Shown: positions 11,215 through 23,109, counted from the stretch's first letter. The stretch: 64,000 nt of DNA from Aphrophora alni (GCA_963513935.1 OY740771.1:19079349-19143348); one strand, 5' to 3'. Translations and numbers: made by a program. The notes: generated from the letters alone by a model not told the origin.

Positions 11215-11830
11215 CCTCCAGAGACAACCCGATTATTTCCCCCAAAACCTCCTGAAGAGTATTTGACTCAACGACGGAATTTCCTGTTTTAACTTGACTA
11301 TTTTGTATTTTGACCGTATGTTTAATTCTTTCAGTTATGTAACCAATCGTTTTAATGTATGAGTAAATAATATCTATCGGTGATTGTTATTTTATCTTGA
11401 GTTGCAGCCACTCAAAACAGTGCCACACACTTTTATCATTGCAAATTCTCATTCCCTGATTTTAGCACCTTATTTAAAGTTGTTGCCTCATTTATTTTTG
11501 AAGAACTCATTACTTTACGTGTAATGGCATATTTGATAAATTCATCTAGTTTTTCAAAATTATTAGGCATAGGTTTAGAGTTTTTTGGAGATTTCTTGAA
11601 AGCGTGACGGTTTTTTTGTACTGCGAATCGATGCTATATACATTTCTTTTGCTAATACCTGCCTTCCCCTCTAGCTTGCACTTTCTACTGTTATGTTGAG
11701 GGTTTCTGAAGTTACTGTCTTGTAAATACTAACATAACAGTCTTGTTTACCACTACGCATCACTTGCCCCATTTTGTTTTTACGAACCGGTGAAAAGTGT
11801 TCCATTCTTAACGCTTACGAAGTACCTAGA
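11215..11830 (-). pseudogene. Decayed mariner-type transposase, N-terminal helix-turn-helix region
   Basis: On the minus strand a frame opens at ATG near 11805 with MEHFSPVRKNKMGQVMRSG, then DCYVSIYKTVTSETLNITVE, then, after a frameshift, GISKRNVYSIDSQYKKT. After a second shift it reads PMPNNFEKLDEFIKYAITRK and KINEATTLNKVL. The order 'stimulus-type helix, G.S+RTVY.I...YK+TG.L, then FD..AI+RKV, then PTL' is the HTH domain of mariner-like transposases common in hemipteran genomes (recalled, not searched). The DDE catalytic part is missing. A 60-codon open tail follows at 11215-11385, containing GNSVVESNTLQEVLGEIIG; it may be the C-terminus of the same protein or unrelated. Confidence 0.6.
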
Positions 11831-11849
11831 AAATATAAACTAAACTTTT

Positions 11850-12530
11850 TAGAATTATGTACAGTTATTTACACTTTACATGCAGAAAAACAACACCAGT
11901 AAGTATAAAATACGACAAACATCTACTGTGACTGCCAGCAGACAGTAACTGAGGTACTGTATCTCCTAACTGGTGACTGCATGTAAATGAGGTTGGTTGG
12001 ACCGCAATAAATCCGTCAGTTAGGAGGCTGCAAACTCTCCCTGAAAGGAGTATAAGTGCTCCATCTAGAAATACATGTGCTCACTGGAAAAAATAAAAAA
12101 AGTCCTCATATTTAACATTTTACATATTTTAATTTATATAAGCTTAAAACTCTTTCACTTTCATAGGGTTACAAAAATATCAAATACGATATTATATTAT
12201 TTATAAAGTTATACGTTTTTGTTTTTTTCGTCTAAAAGTTAATATAATTTTTATGTTACTTACCTATATGCACCAACGGATTATAGTGATATATCCGACG
12301 GTAGTCGGATCGTTTACGCTTCCAACAAAGAGCAAGGTCTACTTATCACAAAACTATTAGTGTTTAAATAAAAACTTCTTAGCTGGGCGTTTCGTAATTA
12401 AAGCTACACTCATTTCACTTGTCAAAATTATTCATATTTAAACAGAGCTATCAACTTCCTTCGTTTGTGTCGGTAACAAGTACCTCATAGTGATTTAAAT
12501 TAAATGTGTATTAACAACAATCTCTCATGA
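11850..12530. other. Unannotated stretch with small inverted repeat
   Basis: Around 11965-12026 cctaactg and cagttagg form a short inverted repeat. Nothing else is recognised. Confidence 0.4.
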
Positions 12531-12760
12531 GGTCACTTATAGCAAGTACGAGTGTCCTGAGGTATAGCAGCTGGATCTTCATGTTGTCTTGGATTAAATC
12601 CTTCTGTTTCATTAGATCACGCTAGACAAACTCTTATTGTCCTCGCTCCCAATATTATTAGAATATTCGAGAGCTAGGAATATTTTTTTATTCCTATTTA
12701 CTTCTTCTTTTATTATTTTCTCTAAGAGATAATGACTGAAAAGTTTTTAGATTTAAAAGA
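12530..12760 (+). repeat. R2 dispersed repeat, nearly full length
   Basis: This is one of the fullest R2 copies: gcaagtacgagtgt, agctggatcttca, gtcttggattaaatcc, ctagacaaactcttattgtc, agaatattcgagagctagg, and taatgactgaaaag, in that order. It is useful as a reference for the family's length, about 230 bp. Confidence 0.65.
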
Positions 12761-13610
12761 AAAAGAAAGGTAACTTCGAACATTTTTTCCTTGTCAATTA
12801 CTTTTCAAATAATTTAGTTTACTGACTGATCTATGATACTAATTATCATATTTACTTTTAATATACATCGGTGAAACCAATATTTAGAAATTGAGACTTT
12901 TATAAGAGTGTTTTGGTTTTGAAGTACCGTCCTTCCCCACTAACCGATACATGACGTGACTGCATTGAATACTTGTGATCGAGTTTTATGCTGAATACCA
13001 ACTCTATGCAAATACCAAGTCTTGTATTAAGCTACTTATAAACTTTAAACTCGTAGTCTTTCTTACTTACCCTATATAAATATTCATGATCCGTTTACTG
13101 AAACTTAAGTCGTAAAGTTCCTTTACTTGGAGGAATTAACCTGAAATACACATTCTTATAAAATACAGATTACAAAGTATGTCTGAGCTTTGTTATATAT
13201 CAAAACCAAGGTTAAATTTACTAAATACAATAAAAAATTTTGTTTTCTTAGTAACAATAAGTTTGTATTCGGAGCAATCACTATTGTATTGGGATAATTT
13301 ATACTTTTAATATCTCCGACTACGGATCAAGTTTTGAAAATCAAACTTCTTTATCACTTGCATATTGATCGGTTATAGTTACGTACAAAATTTCATTCAA
13401 ATTGGTTGCGTAATTGTTGAGATACGATTTCAATGACTGTAAAAGTTCGTTTCAATGTACTGTAACACTGAATTAATTATCACGAATTCATAAACATATT
13501 TTGTTTTAGACTCTTTGTTCATATCCAGGAATTTAGAAATTACCTCTAACTATTTTAATATGTTTGACAAATGTATATGTTAGCATTTTCATAACCTTAT
13601 AGAATAAGTC
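12760..13610. other. Unannotated AT-rich stretch
   Basis: No coding frame, RNA or repeat recognised. Confidence 0.4.
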
Positions 13611-13720
13611 CATAACTCCATTACATTATTCGAAAGCTAAACAGTCTCTATTTTACTCTTTTCTTCTTATTTTTATTAAAGGGGCTGATGAGCATACAGT
13701 TTTTCACTTTAAAAAACGAG
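13610..13720 (+). repeat. R2 dispersed repeat, 3' half
   Basis: It shows attattcgaaagcta, ttttcttctta, and a weakened gctgatgagcatacag in place of taatgactgagag. Confidence 0.4.
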
Positions 13721-13789
13721 ATTTATAAAAGTAACCTGGATTTGTGCCAATATAAATACGGATTTGTTAATAAAAGTATAACTACCGAT

Positions 13790-13990
13790 AAATCTGTAGC
13801 TTATATACGGTTTTATATCCAAACAATATCAGAGTTTTATGTCGAAAATGTATTATAGTCACAATTTGATTTATAATACATAGGAAAATTCTGTGAATAT
13901 AGAGAGCGTGTTTTACATAAATAATGTTTGTCCATTTATTTATATGTTCATAAAATGTAAATACATAAATTATGATTTGGAAACAAAACA
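13790..13990 (+). repeat. Dispersed repeat R6, copy 2
   Basis: Same-orientation partner of 10140-10330, diverged to roughly 65-70% by eye. Confidence 0.7.
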
Positions 13991-14149
13991 CATTTCAATT
14001 TCACATAGACAATAAATCTAGAGAAAACAGTACATAAACTTTCTACTTGGATGAATGTCCAGAAACAATAAAAAGTTTGGATAAATTGGTTTGATTTTTA
14101 AGGTTATGATGACCGAGAGGTTTTTTCCACTAACCTACGGAAAAAGCAT

Positions 14150-14510
14150 CTGTGGGCCTGTGAGTAGCTGTGCTACGAGCGGTTTTCAAACTCTTCCTAC
14201 ATTCGACCTAAAACATTTGGAGTTATTGGAGTAACATATCTTGTTGAATGTGCTATCTTACATGATCGATCCGAATCCTTTCACAGTATACATTTTCTGT
14301 GACATATTCCAAATAAAACCGATGAGTCTGGTGAGCGAGGTAGCCAACCTTCCATCCATCTCCAACGTCGAAGAAAATTATTATTTTGAAAATCACGAAC
14401 ATTTGTAGTTCCATGTCTATGTAGACAACTCCAGTGACAGCAATGTCAGCAAAGAAAAAGAAGCCAATAATACCATCGCTCAACGTGGGCGCGAGGGACT
14501 TCATTTACTT
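14150..14510 (-). pseudogene. Decayed mariner-type DDE transposase, middle to C-terminal part
   Basis: The minus strand encodes DGIIGFFFFADIAVTGVVYI, matching the 'GPFFF...TGVVYLDML' strand of mariner-type transposases that carries the region between the catalytic Asp residues. Further on, in shifted frames, come WLPRSPD, YVTENVYCERIR, and ITPNVLGRM*EEFENR. These correspond to 'WPPRSPDLTPLDF.LWG', the 'K..VY..' stretch and 'ITPEML.RVW.E...R'. The part with 'QDGAPPH' is deleted. At least two frameshifts and one stop are present. It belongs to the same broad group as the remnants at 32, 42 and 60 kb but is not the same copy family. Confidence 0.75.
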
Positions 14511-14619
14511 AAATTTCAACATTGTGATGAAGTACATGCTCATAAGTTTGAAATCACCCCCACAACTGAACATAATTCAAAAATTTCCCATCATTTTCAA
14601 TTTTATTAGGAAATAATTA

Positions 14620-17600
14620 AGAATGATCTACTAAGTCGTTTTTATTAAGTTTCTCTACTGGCCGCAAAGCATGCAATAATTGTGTTTTTAGCCTGTAAAT
14701 CTGAGCTTTTTTTTCCCAAAACTTTTTGAACTGTTGTTTTGAAATACTTAGTTCTAAACAAATTTTTATGACAGTAGAAATTTTAAAAAATAATTTATTT
14801 TAAACACATAGATTCAACAAGTACATTTATCTATTTTATCAATATTAATGGAAATAATTTTTTTTTCCTACTTTATAAAACTTTTCTACTACTTATTAAA
14901 ATATGATCTTCAAATTTAACAGAATAACAACAGAGTTAAACCGTTATTCTTAGTGTATTTGATAATAATTTCTATAGTATCTAATTAAGTATCACCTTAG
15001 AGGAAAAAATGAAATAAAATAAAAACGTGCTCTGTAAACATAAATCAAAGCTTTAATATCTCTTGAATAAATAATGAAATTAGCAAAACCTAAAACACAA
15101 ATGCAAGACCAATACCAAGATGGAGCCTGTAATTATGAATTGAACACCTGTTTCATTAAGCTGTTTTTTCATGGACCTACAATGTTTCCTTTGATAAGCG
15201 GTAAGAATTTGATATCCCACCATGACACATCCATTTATGGACATATTGGATATTACCTGGTGTCTCAAAAAACACTAAACTCTTACGTAAGAAAAAGGTT
15301 TTCGTAAAAAACTATAATTTTAAAGTTGTACGGTTTTGACTGAACAGTCATATTGAGACCTTGGTTTTTACAAAGAGGTCACTTTGGAATCCATATTAAG
15401 GTAAAATAAAATCTCCTATTTTAAAATCAGAAATGGATAATACAGAAAAATTTACATTCATTTGTTTAATTATTATTTGAGGGGTCATTTAAGTGTCAAA
15501 TTCTTTCCACTAAACTTTCCTTTCAATATATTTGATAAGAAATGGATTTTACGATTATATATGGTACCACAATTGTTACCCAATTATGAAGAAAATAAAA
15601 TAACACACAAAATACTGTTTACATTTAAATAAACACATTTACCGTTAAATGACCACCAACCGTCAACCAAATAAAAATAGTCCCATCACAGTTCTGTTTC
15701 GAAATGAAACAACTTTTTATTTGGCGTTTAGTTTTCAAGATTTTCTAGATCGTTATTAAAGGAAATCTCTGCATGTATTCTCCTTGTACAATCTACGTCA
15801 AGTTTAGAATCATTACTTTTAGAGACTTCAGTCGATACAATGGATCCTGTCTGTAAGCTGAACTCCTTACCAACAAACACTTCACACTCGCACGGGCGGT
15901 CTCCATTTTTTTGTTTTTATTTTATAGAAATAGAACTATCCAGTACTCTATATTGAAGCGGCAATTGAACAGTATCTAGTTAGCAAGCTTATGTTGTAAG
16001 AACTGTCTGCTCGACTAGGATTTCCGAACTCATATGATATGAATCACACCTCTTTGATTTTCTCTCCTGACTTGCGGTCATCAGATATTGCCATTTCAGC
16101 TTTCTCCCTTTGTAAAACATTTTTTCCGATTCTCCAGCCATTCACATTGACTTTCTCGACGGCGAATCCTTAAATCGTTTTATTAACACCATTCTAAATG
16201 TATTAAAATACAACCCATACCATAAACGTTGAACTGATAGACATTTTGCTCTACCAATACCGTACCTGTTTTTCAGGTGGTATTTCACTGTAAAATGTCC
16301 AATTAGCAAATCTCTTATGTCGTTCGTAAGTATCTTCCTGTTCAAATATTACTTCAACAGGAACATTTCAGAAATATTTATATTTTTCTGCTCACAAATG
16401 ATCGTTTCTGCTCACACGTGAACCACAAATATCGTTCACGGAGATGTTATAAAACATGTGAATTCTCAAAATCGGTTCTACCGAATTAGTTCAAATTTTA
16501 GTAGTTAGAATTATTGTCTAAAATCCGTGAGCAAAATCGCAAAAATCTAATATATATACACACTTTCATTTATCTTTACACGTTGAAATCTCCTAATGAT
16601 ATTTTAGTTCTTCACATTGATTCTCTTATTATCGACCTCAGTGAGTCGAAGTCTTTCTCATTGCTAAACATTTAGTCAATCTGTGGAAAATTAAGATATG
16701 AACTGCGAAACAAGTGCAAGTTGAGCGGACTAACCTAGTGTAGCGAGCGAAAACATACTCTATTATTTCAGCTGGGTTGTTTTATTGGTGTTTAAAGGCG
16801 AAAAACATTTTTGTAATCATCGTCTTATAAAAACACATAGAAGAGAATTAAATCAAGATCTCTCGCCTTCAAAATACACCATCTCTTGAGGGTCGGTAGA
16901 GAACAAGAGAAACCTGATTAGAAAGTTGAAAGAGAGGAATCCAACTCTCTTGTGCTCCAAGGATGTCTCCCTTCACAACTGTCAATTTGGTAGAGATGGA
17001 ATTGATCCCTAATTTTAGGAAACAAACTAGGGACAAGAGAGTAATGGTCTCAACACCACAGTTCAGGGTAGAGCAACCACAAAATGCCAGGTATTTAAAC
17101 TGCGAATACCATAAAAGCCGAATAACGGCCATAACAAAAGTATCACAAGTGAAAACACGGTTTCGAAACCCAGTAACCTTTCGTCTTTCTGCGCAGAAAA
17201 GTACCTAACGATTATTATTTTTATTTGTGATTGTATGTTACAGTGACAATAAATATATATACTGTGCTTTTCGTTTTTAAACCTGTAAAGGACAGTAGAA
17301 AATCTCTCGTCTTAAGTCTGGTTTTAGTATTTGAAAAGCGGATTAAAGTGAACAGAGTTTCAGAGAATCTGTTGGATTCAGTGTAGAGCTTTCGTATAGC
17401 ACGTTACTAATTCTGTTATTTCCTGGAAAAGTTTCCTACAAGATGAGTACAACTGAGATTGATCCCTTTGAAAGCTTATTTCCTCGCAGAAGCAACGTTT
17501 GTAAAAATATTATTGTAAGAGAGTAATAATGATATAATATAATTTATTTAAATAACTTAAACATTTTAAAAATAAAATAAAATTTACCAGTTTGAAATAA

Positions 17601-18830
17601 ATTGGAACACATTTTATTTACATTCTTTTCAACATTGAAATCACAAGCAAACAAAAAAAAATCATCACTTTCTTTAAATCTTCAAAAATTTGCGGTCGAA
17701 AGTTAAATGGTGTAATTAACAACATAAAGTTTTGTTAGTTTTAACTAATGATATGTATGATAAATAAATTTTTGGAACACCTTATAAAACAATAGTTAAA
17801 TACATTTTTATTTTAAGGTAGTTGATCGATGCACATGACATAGTGTATGTCTAAATATTATTTTAAAGACAAAGATATACTTGAAATATATAAATATGGT
17901 CTTCATCAAAGTTATGAAACAATCTCAAGTGAAGGCGTATTTCAGATGGAAAATCCACATAATTTCTGCAACATATTTAGGTGTCTTTATCGATTTTGTT
18001 ACTGAAATGGTAAAGCTTAAGTTACAATTCCCTCCAAATACTTTGTCTCTGCTTATTGCTTTTATTTGAATATATTGAACGTAAACCACCTCTCAAAGTA
18101 TTCTGCCATAACATTGTTTTCAGTGTTTTCCTTAATATACAATTTAGTCAGTCTTTATTGATTTAGTATCTTTATTACTAGTTTTTTTTAAAGGTACTCA
18201 ACAATTCCAGGACGAAATAATTCCATACATACATCTAATTACTTATTGAAATATAGAGATAAACGGATATTATAAGTAAGAATAAGATTTAAAACTTTCA
18301 AATTATCATTTGTAAAGCTACATATTTTTAATACAGGAAGAAAAACGTAGCATTAAACTGAAGTCAATCTTTGTAAAGAATATATATTTCATAAGAATTA
18401 TATTTTGTTTCATAATTTGTGTTGCATAGATGTGTCTAATATGAAAATGTTCGTAGTAAAATTTGTTTTAGATAATACTAGAAGGCGAAAAAATGTTCTA
18501 AATCTGTGTTTTATTAGTATTTTCAAACAACAAAGCGGCCATACAATTTTGTTTAAATTGAAGTGTATAATTCGTTTCAATACATCTAAAAATATACTGT
18601 TTTATGTCACTACTATAGGATACTCAATAAAACTACAAGTCATAAAATTCTAGTTGACTTAGAAGTTCTCATTCAACTTCATAAACAACGTAACGCTCCC
18701 AAAGTTATTGTTTGGCAATATAAGAAAACTGTTCACATTTCAAGGGACAAAGAATCTAACTTTATCACCCAGTTATGGCTGACAGTTACTGGACCTAACA
18801 TAAAGGTAAAATGTTGTAAAGATTGAATTA
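14620..18830. other. Unannotated stretch of about 4 kb
   Basis: I found no supported gene or RNA. Open frames near 15074-15307, 16142-16345 and 16869-17208 look like no family I know, and their opposite strands are equally open. The segment 16870-17210 is less AT-rich than its surroundings. A possible R2 fragment lies near 16780-16880 in complement. Confidence 0.35.
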
Positions 18831-18950
18831 TCTCGAACTGAAAGTTGGACAAGGAAAGATGAAAGAAATTGATCTAGCACAAATCTACTTGATGAACGGT
18901 GTAGATCCAGCTACATCCCTCGGGATAGCCAAGTTCGTGATCATTAAAGT
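18830..18950 (-). repeat. R2 dispersed repeat
   Basis: In complement the head is degraded (gaacttggctatcccgagg), followed by agctggatctacacc, and the agatttgtgctag block. Confidence 0.6.
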
Positions 18951-19069
18951 GTGACGTCAAGGCTCTATCATCGTTTGATCTATAGAATAGTGTGCGGCCC
19001 GTCAAACAGCGACGACACTAATTCATATTTTATCTGCTTTCCAATCCAAACGGAGTGAAATTTGCTAAC

Positions 19070-20280
19070 TAGTGATGAGCAAATGCAAGACCAAGACCAA
19101 GACTCCCAAGTCTTGGTCTTGGTCTTGTTCTTGCACACCAAGTCTTGGTCTTGGTCTTGCATTGGTCTTACGGTCTTGGTCTTGGTCTTGGTCTTGCATA
19201 GTGAGTCTTGGTCTTGGTCTTGCTGCAAGAGTCTTGCGAGACTCTTGCCTTGAAATTAAAAATCACATCTTTTCAATAAAAGGACTCACATATACATACA
19301 TATTTTTTAACAAAATTAACATGTTTGCAAAAACGAATGGAAATATATTTCTTTAAAGCACACTACGAATTACATCTCACATTAAAAAATAGTCCTATTT
19401 TACAAAATGAACAAAAAATACATTTCCACTAAAATAAACACACCCACTGTTCATATTATATTTAAAATAACTATTAAAAATTTGCAAAAAAAATATATTT
19501 TTTAGTAGATTTAAAATATTATTATTAATTTTACAATACTTGAAAAAATATGTTTTTAAACTGACACATTACATCAATGTCCCTTATTTAAAATAAAACT
19601 GCAAAAGAATTGTTTATAAAGTTAAAATGTATGTATTTTGCATCAGTAGGCCTATATCATATTTTTTAAATCTAAGTACTTGCATTATTAATGAAACACA
19701 AAATCGAATTCATATATTTATTTTAAAATGAAAAAATTATTAAATGCATATGCAAATTTTAATATCTCTTAGTTAAAACCATAACAAAAAGGTCTTAAAG
19801 GGTAAAATATTTAGGGTTTGCATTACTTAAGCTAACACCTTGTAGTTTCACGTTGAAAGTTAAAAATCAACTAACTACTTTTCATTTCTCTTATATAATT
19901 TGTTTACAGTAAAGTACGACGGAAGCGACGTTATAATATTTCCGTTCTCAAAGGTTTTGAGGAAATAAGATTCGGCACTTTTTAATGTACTGTTCGTGGG
20001 AAAATTGAACTCTAATTCCAAGAAGTGACCTGATGGGAAATGCAGTTGGTTTTTTTTTTAAAATTTAAAACGTTGCTGGCGTTCTCTGATATCAAATGCC
20101 GCACAGAGTCTGATATCCGGCCAGACTAGAACACGATACCTGCAAGACTTGCATGAGTCTCGCGAGACTTGCGAGACACATGCTGCAAGAGTCTTGGTCT
20201 TGCACACTCCGGTCTTGGTCTTGGTCTTGGTCTCGTATATTATGCAAGACCAAGACCAAGACTCCTTTTGCTCATCACTA
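19070..20280. mobile_element. Non-autonomous hAT element with CAAGAC hexamer arrays
   Basis: Both ends carry the terminal inverted repeat TAGTGATGAGCAAA (left at 19070; right in complement ending at 20280). The element is flanked by an exact 8-bp duplication, ttgctaac, at 19062-19069 and 20281-20288. An 8-bp duplication and a TAGNGATG-type end are hallmarks of the hAT superfamily. It is 1211 bp. Inside each end lies a subterminal array of GGTCTT/AAGACC hexamers (about 19085-19250 and 20140-20275), with a self-complementary block at 19086-19127. The centre has no transposase frame. Transposition would need an enzyme from elsewhere. The frames that cross the hexamer arrays are by-products of the repeat. 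Confidence 0.92.
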
Positions 20281-20580
20281 TTGCTAACGTCTACGTATTT
20301 TACAAATCCCTTTATCAGTACAAAGTACAAGTTTTTAGAAATTACAAAGAGAAACACCAATGAAATCAGATATTTAACGTTCACAGACAACGAAAGTGTC
20401 ACCCTTTTTAGTGAAGAAAAGCCGAATTCGAAAATACTATATGACGACATAGCTTACGAGAAACACGAAAATAGCTTACGAGTAAATGCCAATCATTTTG
20501 GCTTTTCAAATAGGACGATACCAATTTACGGCACGTTTATAAGGATAGAAGCCAGGGTCAAGTATTATATAACAAATTGA
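20281..20580 (+). CDS. Open frame of about 99 codons beside the hAT insertion, unassigned
   Basis: From the right target duplication the frame runs open to a TGA at about 20578 and encodes TKYKFLEITKRNTNEIRYL, ESVTLFSEEKPNSKILYDD and GFSNRTIPIYGTFIRIEAR. The composition is plausible for a real protein segment. I do not recognise it. When the hAT element is removed, the frame meets a TGA two codons upstream of the join, so either an acceptor site or an unrelated start would be needed. Other frames of 100-125 codons occur in this window by chance, so the case is weak. Confidence 0.15.
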   Translation: MLTSTYFTNPFISTKYKFLEITKRNTNEIRYLTFTDNESVTLFSEEKPNSKILYDDIAYEKHENSLRVNANHFGFSNRTIPIYGTFIRIEARVKYYITN

Positions 20581-21547
20581 TAATTTAAAAAGGAACCCAA
20601 TGCTAATGAACTGTAAACATAACATATTTGGCAGGAAACCACTGGTCAGCAGAACTTCAATTTACACAAACGTAAAGAATGCCAACCACCAAGTTAATAA
20701 AACAGAATATTCAACTAACTAACATGTTTCTTTAGATAAATAAGCATTCTTCCTTCTTTCAATAGTTTAGTTAGTGTATTATTAGCCACGTCCCATGGAG
20801 AATTAACTATTGAATGTTCAGCTTTACAAATTAATCAGTGATTTTCCGATCAAATATGTTTGACAACGTCGATTTACTTAATAGACCTTGTGGCGTGTCA
20901 TTTTGTGTATCACTGAAGCTTATATCTAGAGGTTTTTTTTCTTGCCATTGCACTCCTTCTCTTATTCAAATTGATACTGTATAGACTGTGTTCAGCGTCT
21001 TGTGTTTCACTTATTGGTTTGGTTTATATCACTTGCTAATAGAGTTGATTCGTACTACAAAACGTCTATATTATTGTATTACAAAAATGAGAAATACTGT
21101 CCGCAAAGTAATAAAATAGTATAAAGACCAGTTTCCAAGTTTTTAATTTCGATCGATAAGTATAAACATAAATTTCCGATTCCTTCAACCTGCAGAACTG
21201 TCCTTTAGATCAAGATATATTGTTCGATTTCAGACTTTAAAGGAAAGAGCCACATCCTCCAAAGACATGAAAGCGACCTATTTAACAAAACAGCATTTGT
21301 AACGTAATCAACAAGATTATTTTTAGCTGGCTGTTTGAATCTAAATAAATTCAACTCACAGAAATTCTGAATAATGCTTCTTGAATGCAATCTTTAAAGC
21401 TACGCGCCCACTGGGTCGGTAAGGTCGTCACGGCCGTCACGGCATTTTTTAGAGGGGGTGCGCGCACTGAATCGGGCGTTCCGTCGTACCGCACTGTCCT
21501 CCATCCGCCAAAACACAAGTCAGACAGTCGAGCCGATCTGTTGAAAG

Positions 21548-21765
21548 ATGGATGTGGAGGAGGAAATTGCGGTAGTGAGTGCGTTTTTGATAGAAGAAGA
21601 GAAGAATGTTAATTAAGAAAAAGAAGCTTTTGGATTCATAACATTAACAGAAAAAGATTGATTTGTGGTGAATGTCACACTTTGTTCCCGGACCTTTTGG
21701 AAGATGACCTTAAGTTTTTTGAGTACTTCAGGATTCTCACGACAAGTTTGAAACACTATTACTGA
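21548..21765 (+). pseudogene. 5' part of a Harbinger (HARBI1-like) transposase, frameshifted
   Basis: The frame opens with ATG at 21548: MDVEEEIAVVSAFLIEEEK, then stops at 21614. From 21619, two bases out of phase, it continues as KRSFWIHNINRKR and GECHTLFPDLLEDDLKFFEY, then FRIL to a stop at 21763. The pair 'acidic start, then (K/R)R.FWVH...R...GEFHTLF.EL..D..KFF.YFRM' is the well-known N-terminus of animal Harbinger nucleases related to HARBI1. The HTH-to-DDE part is deleted; only this N-terminal stretch survives next to a TA run. The frameshift makes it non-functional. Confidence 0.85.
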
Positions 21766-21777
21766 TGCTGGAAGCAG

Positions 21778-21778
<1 letters not shown>

Positions 21779-21816
<38 letters not shown>
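21779..21816. repeat. TA microsatellite inside the Harbinger element
   Basis: About 19 TA units lie directly after the surviving transposase fragment, at the likely internal-deletion point. Confidence 0.95.
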
Positions 21817-21819
<3 letters not shown>

Positions 21820-22611
21820 GAAACTAATCAATCCTTGTTTAGGATTTCAACTGACCACGAGCACAACAGAGAACAGACTGCGTAGAACGCTGAAAAAGCG
21901 CGCACTGGATCGTTCGGGCGGATCCGCCGTCACGGAAATGTCCTACAGTTCGTAGCTCCAGACTTTCTATCGGACATGCCGAAGGTGCGGAACGCCGTTG
22001 ACGGCCGTGACGACGCAGTGGGCGCATGCTCATTTAATTCAATGTTTTGAACTTTTGAAAAATCCCGTTCCGAGCGTATTGACCGTCCGTGACGACCCAG
22101 TGGGTGCGCAGCTTAACACAATGTTCGTTGAAGATTTTATTATATTTAGATAATTAAATACAACAGATCAATATAACGTAACTTATTAGTTTCAGTAGCT
22201 CTCAGTAGTTTATTATAGTGAGTATGGATGTGGCAATCCCTAGCTTTATCTAATTGAGCAGTTCACAAGATTTTCATTCTTGATCGAGATGTAGGGAAAT
22301 ATAAATTACAGTCCACTTCAAATTGCTGAACTGTACTTTAGATCAGGCTGTATTGATCGACTTTGGACTTTATAGGAAACAGCCACACCCTCAAAGTGAC
22401 ATGCAAGCAACCTATTTAACAAAACAGAAAAAGTTAGTCTTGAGTTAACCATTTAAAATGCAATTTCAAGATCTATAATTCATAGAAGATCCTTCATTAC
22501 AATTCTTCAGTGTATAAGTTGATGCAATCTAAGATTTGGAAGCTTAGGCCTAAATAATTATAAAGTAAGATGTACACCAACATAAGGAATGGCTAACGAA
22601 GTTAATCCAAC

Positions 22612-22695
22612 TATTCCTATAGCTCAGTCGTTAAAGGTGTCATTTGTCTGTTCAAGTTTGGTGTATGAAATAATGGCTTTGAATCCCACCCAGAA
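22612..22695 (+). pseudogene. tRNA-like sequence (A and B box), probably SINE-derived
   Basis: An A-box-like tagctcagtcgttaaagg (22620-22637) is followed at tRNA-like spacing by a B-box-like ggctttgaatccc (22675-22687). The stems do not fold cleanly, so this is a tRNA relic or the head of a tRNA-derived SINE and not a working tRNA gene. Confidence 0.45.
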
Positions 22696-23109
22696 CATAA
22701 GGTTTATTCTATGTAGCTTGGTTCTTTCCATGCTGTGGAGTGGCGGAGATAGGTTATACAGTGAATATACGGATGGACTTTTGAGTCTAAATTAAAGGGT
22801 TGTTTAGTATCAATTTACACAGAAAGTTTCAATATTGATCCAAGCGCCAATTTCAATAACTGGGATAAAGTTCTACAAACCGTTGCTTTAACAGATATAT
22901 AACAGATATCTTTTCTAATATCAGTAAATAACTAGAAAAATATCTTAACTCTAATGACCGTACTTTTGTTTAAAAATGTTTAAGGAGAGTTTAACAGCCA
23001 TTTAAACTCAATGTCAACCTTATCATTTTAGGCGAGCTATCATTATTATACTCTCAACTGTCAAAGACATATTTTTCCATTGATTTAAAAAAAAAAAAAT
23101 TTTTTTTAG

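Larger units (their letters stand above)
21398..22113 (+). mobile_element. PIF/Harbinger-type DNA transposon, internally deleted
   Basis: The ends are inverted repeats: AGCTACGCGCCCACTGGGTC on the left, and AGCTGCGCACCCACTGGGTC on the right in complement. They are flanked by 3-bp TAA duplications at 21395-21397 and 22114-22116. The empty site (cttTAAcac) is preserved in the paralogous repeat at 25889-25891, which fixes the boundaries. The 716-bp element is strikingly GC-rich for this region. It retains the start of a Harbinger transposase frame (21548-21765) and a TA run. A second TIR-like stretch (gacggccgtgacgac next to cagtgggcgc, about 21995-22025) lies inside the right end, suggesting a nested or duplicated terminus. 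Confidence 0.93.
20590..22470 (+). repeat. Dispersed repeat R3, copy 1 (split by a Harbinger element)
   Basis: It matches 24905-26300 in the same orientation over the whole length, apart from the Harbinger insertion. Landmarks are ctaatgaactg, ccatggagaattaa, tatatcacttgctaat, the paired ctgtcctttagatcaag / gtactttagatcagg blocks, cttcttgaatgcaatcttta, then cacaatgttcgttgaagat. The block around ctttagatcag occurs twice within each copy, so the unit has an internal duplication. A third, inverted and shorter copy lies at 59050-59400. No protein is apparent. Confidence 0.85.

Noticed and set aside
19062..20450. Several frames of 63-143 codons in both directions
   Set aside because: They are generated by the GGTCTT/AAGACC arrays of the hAT element.
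21839..22033. 64-codon minus-strand frame
   Set aside because: It lies in the GC-rich terminal part of the Harbinger element, where stop codons are rare in any frame.
21395..22116. piggyBac-type TTAA insertion
   Set aside because: TTAA is present next to both ends, but the empty site and the symmetry of the terminal repeats fit a 3-bp TAA duplication, and the coding remnant is Harbinger.
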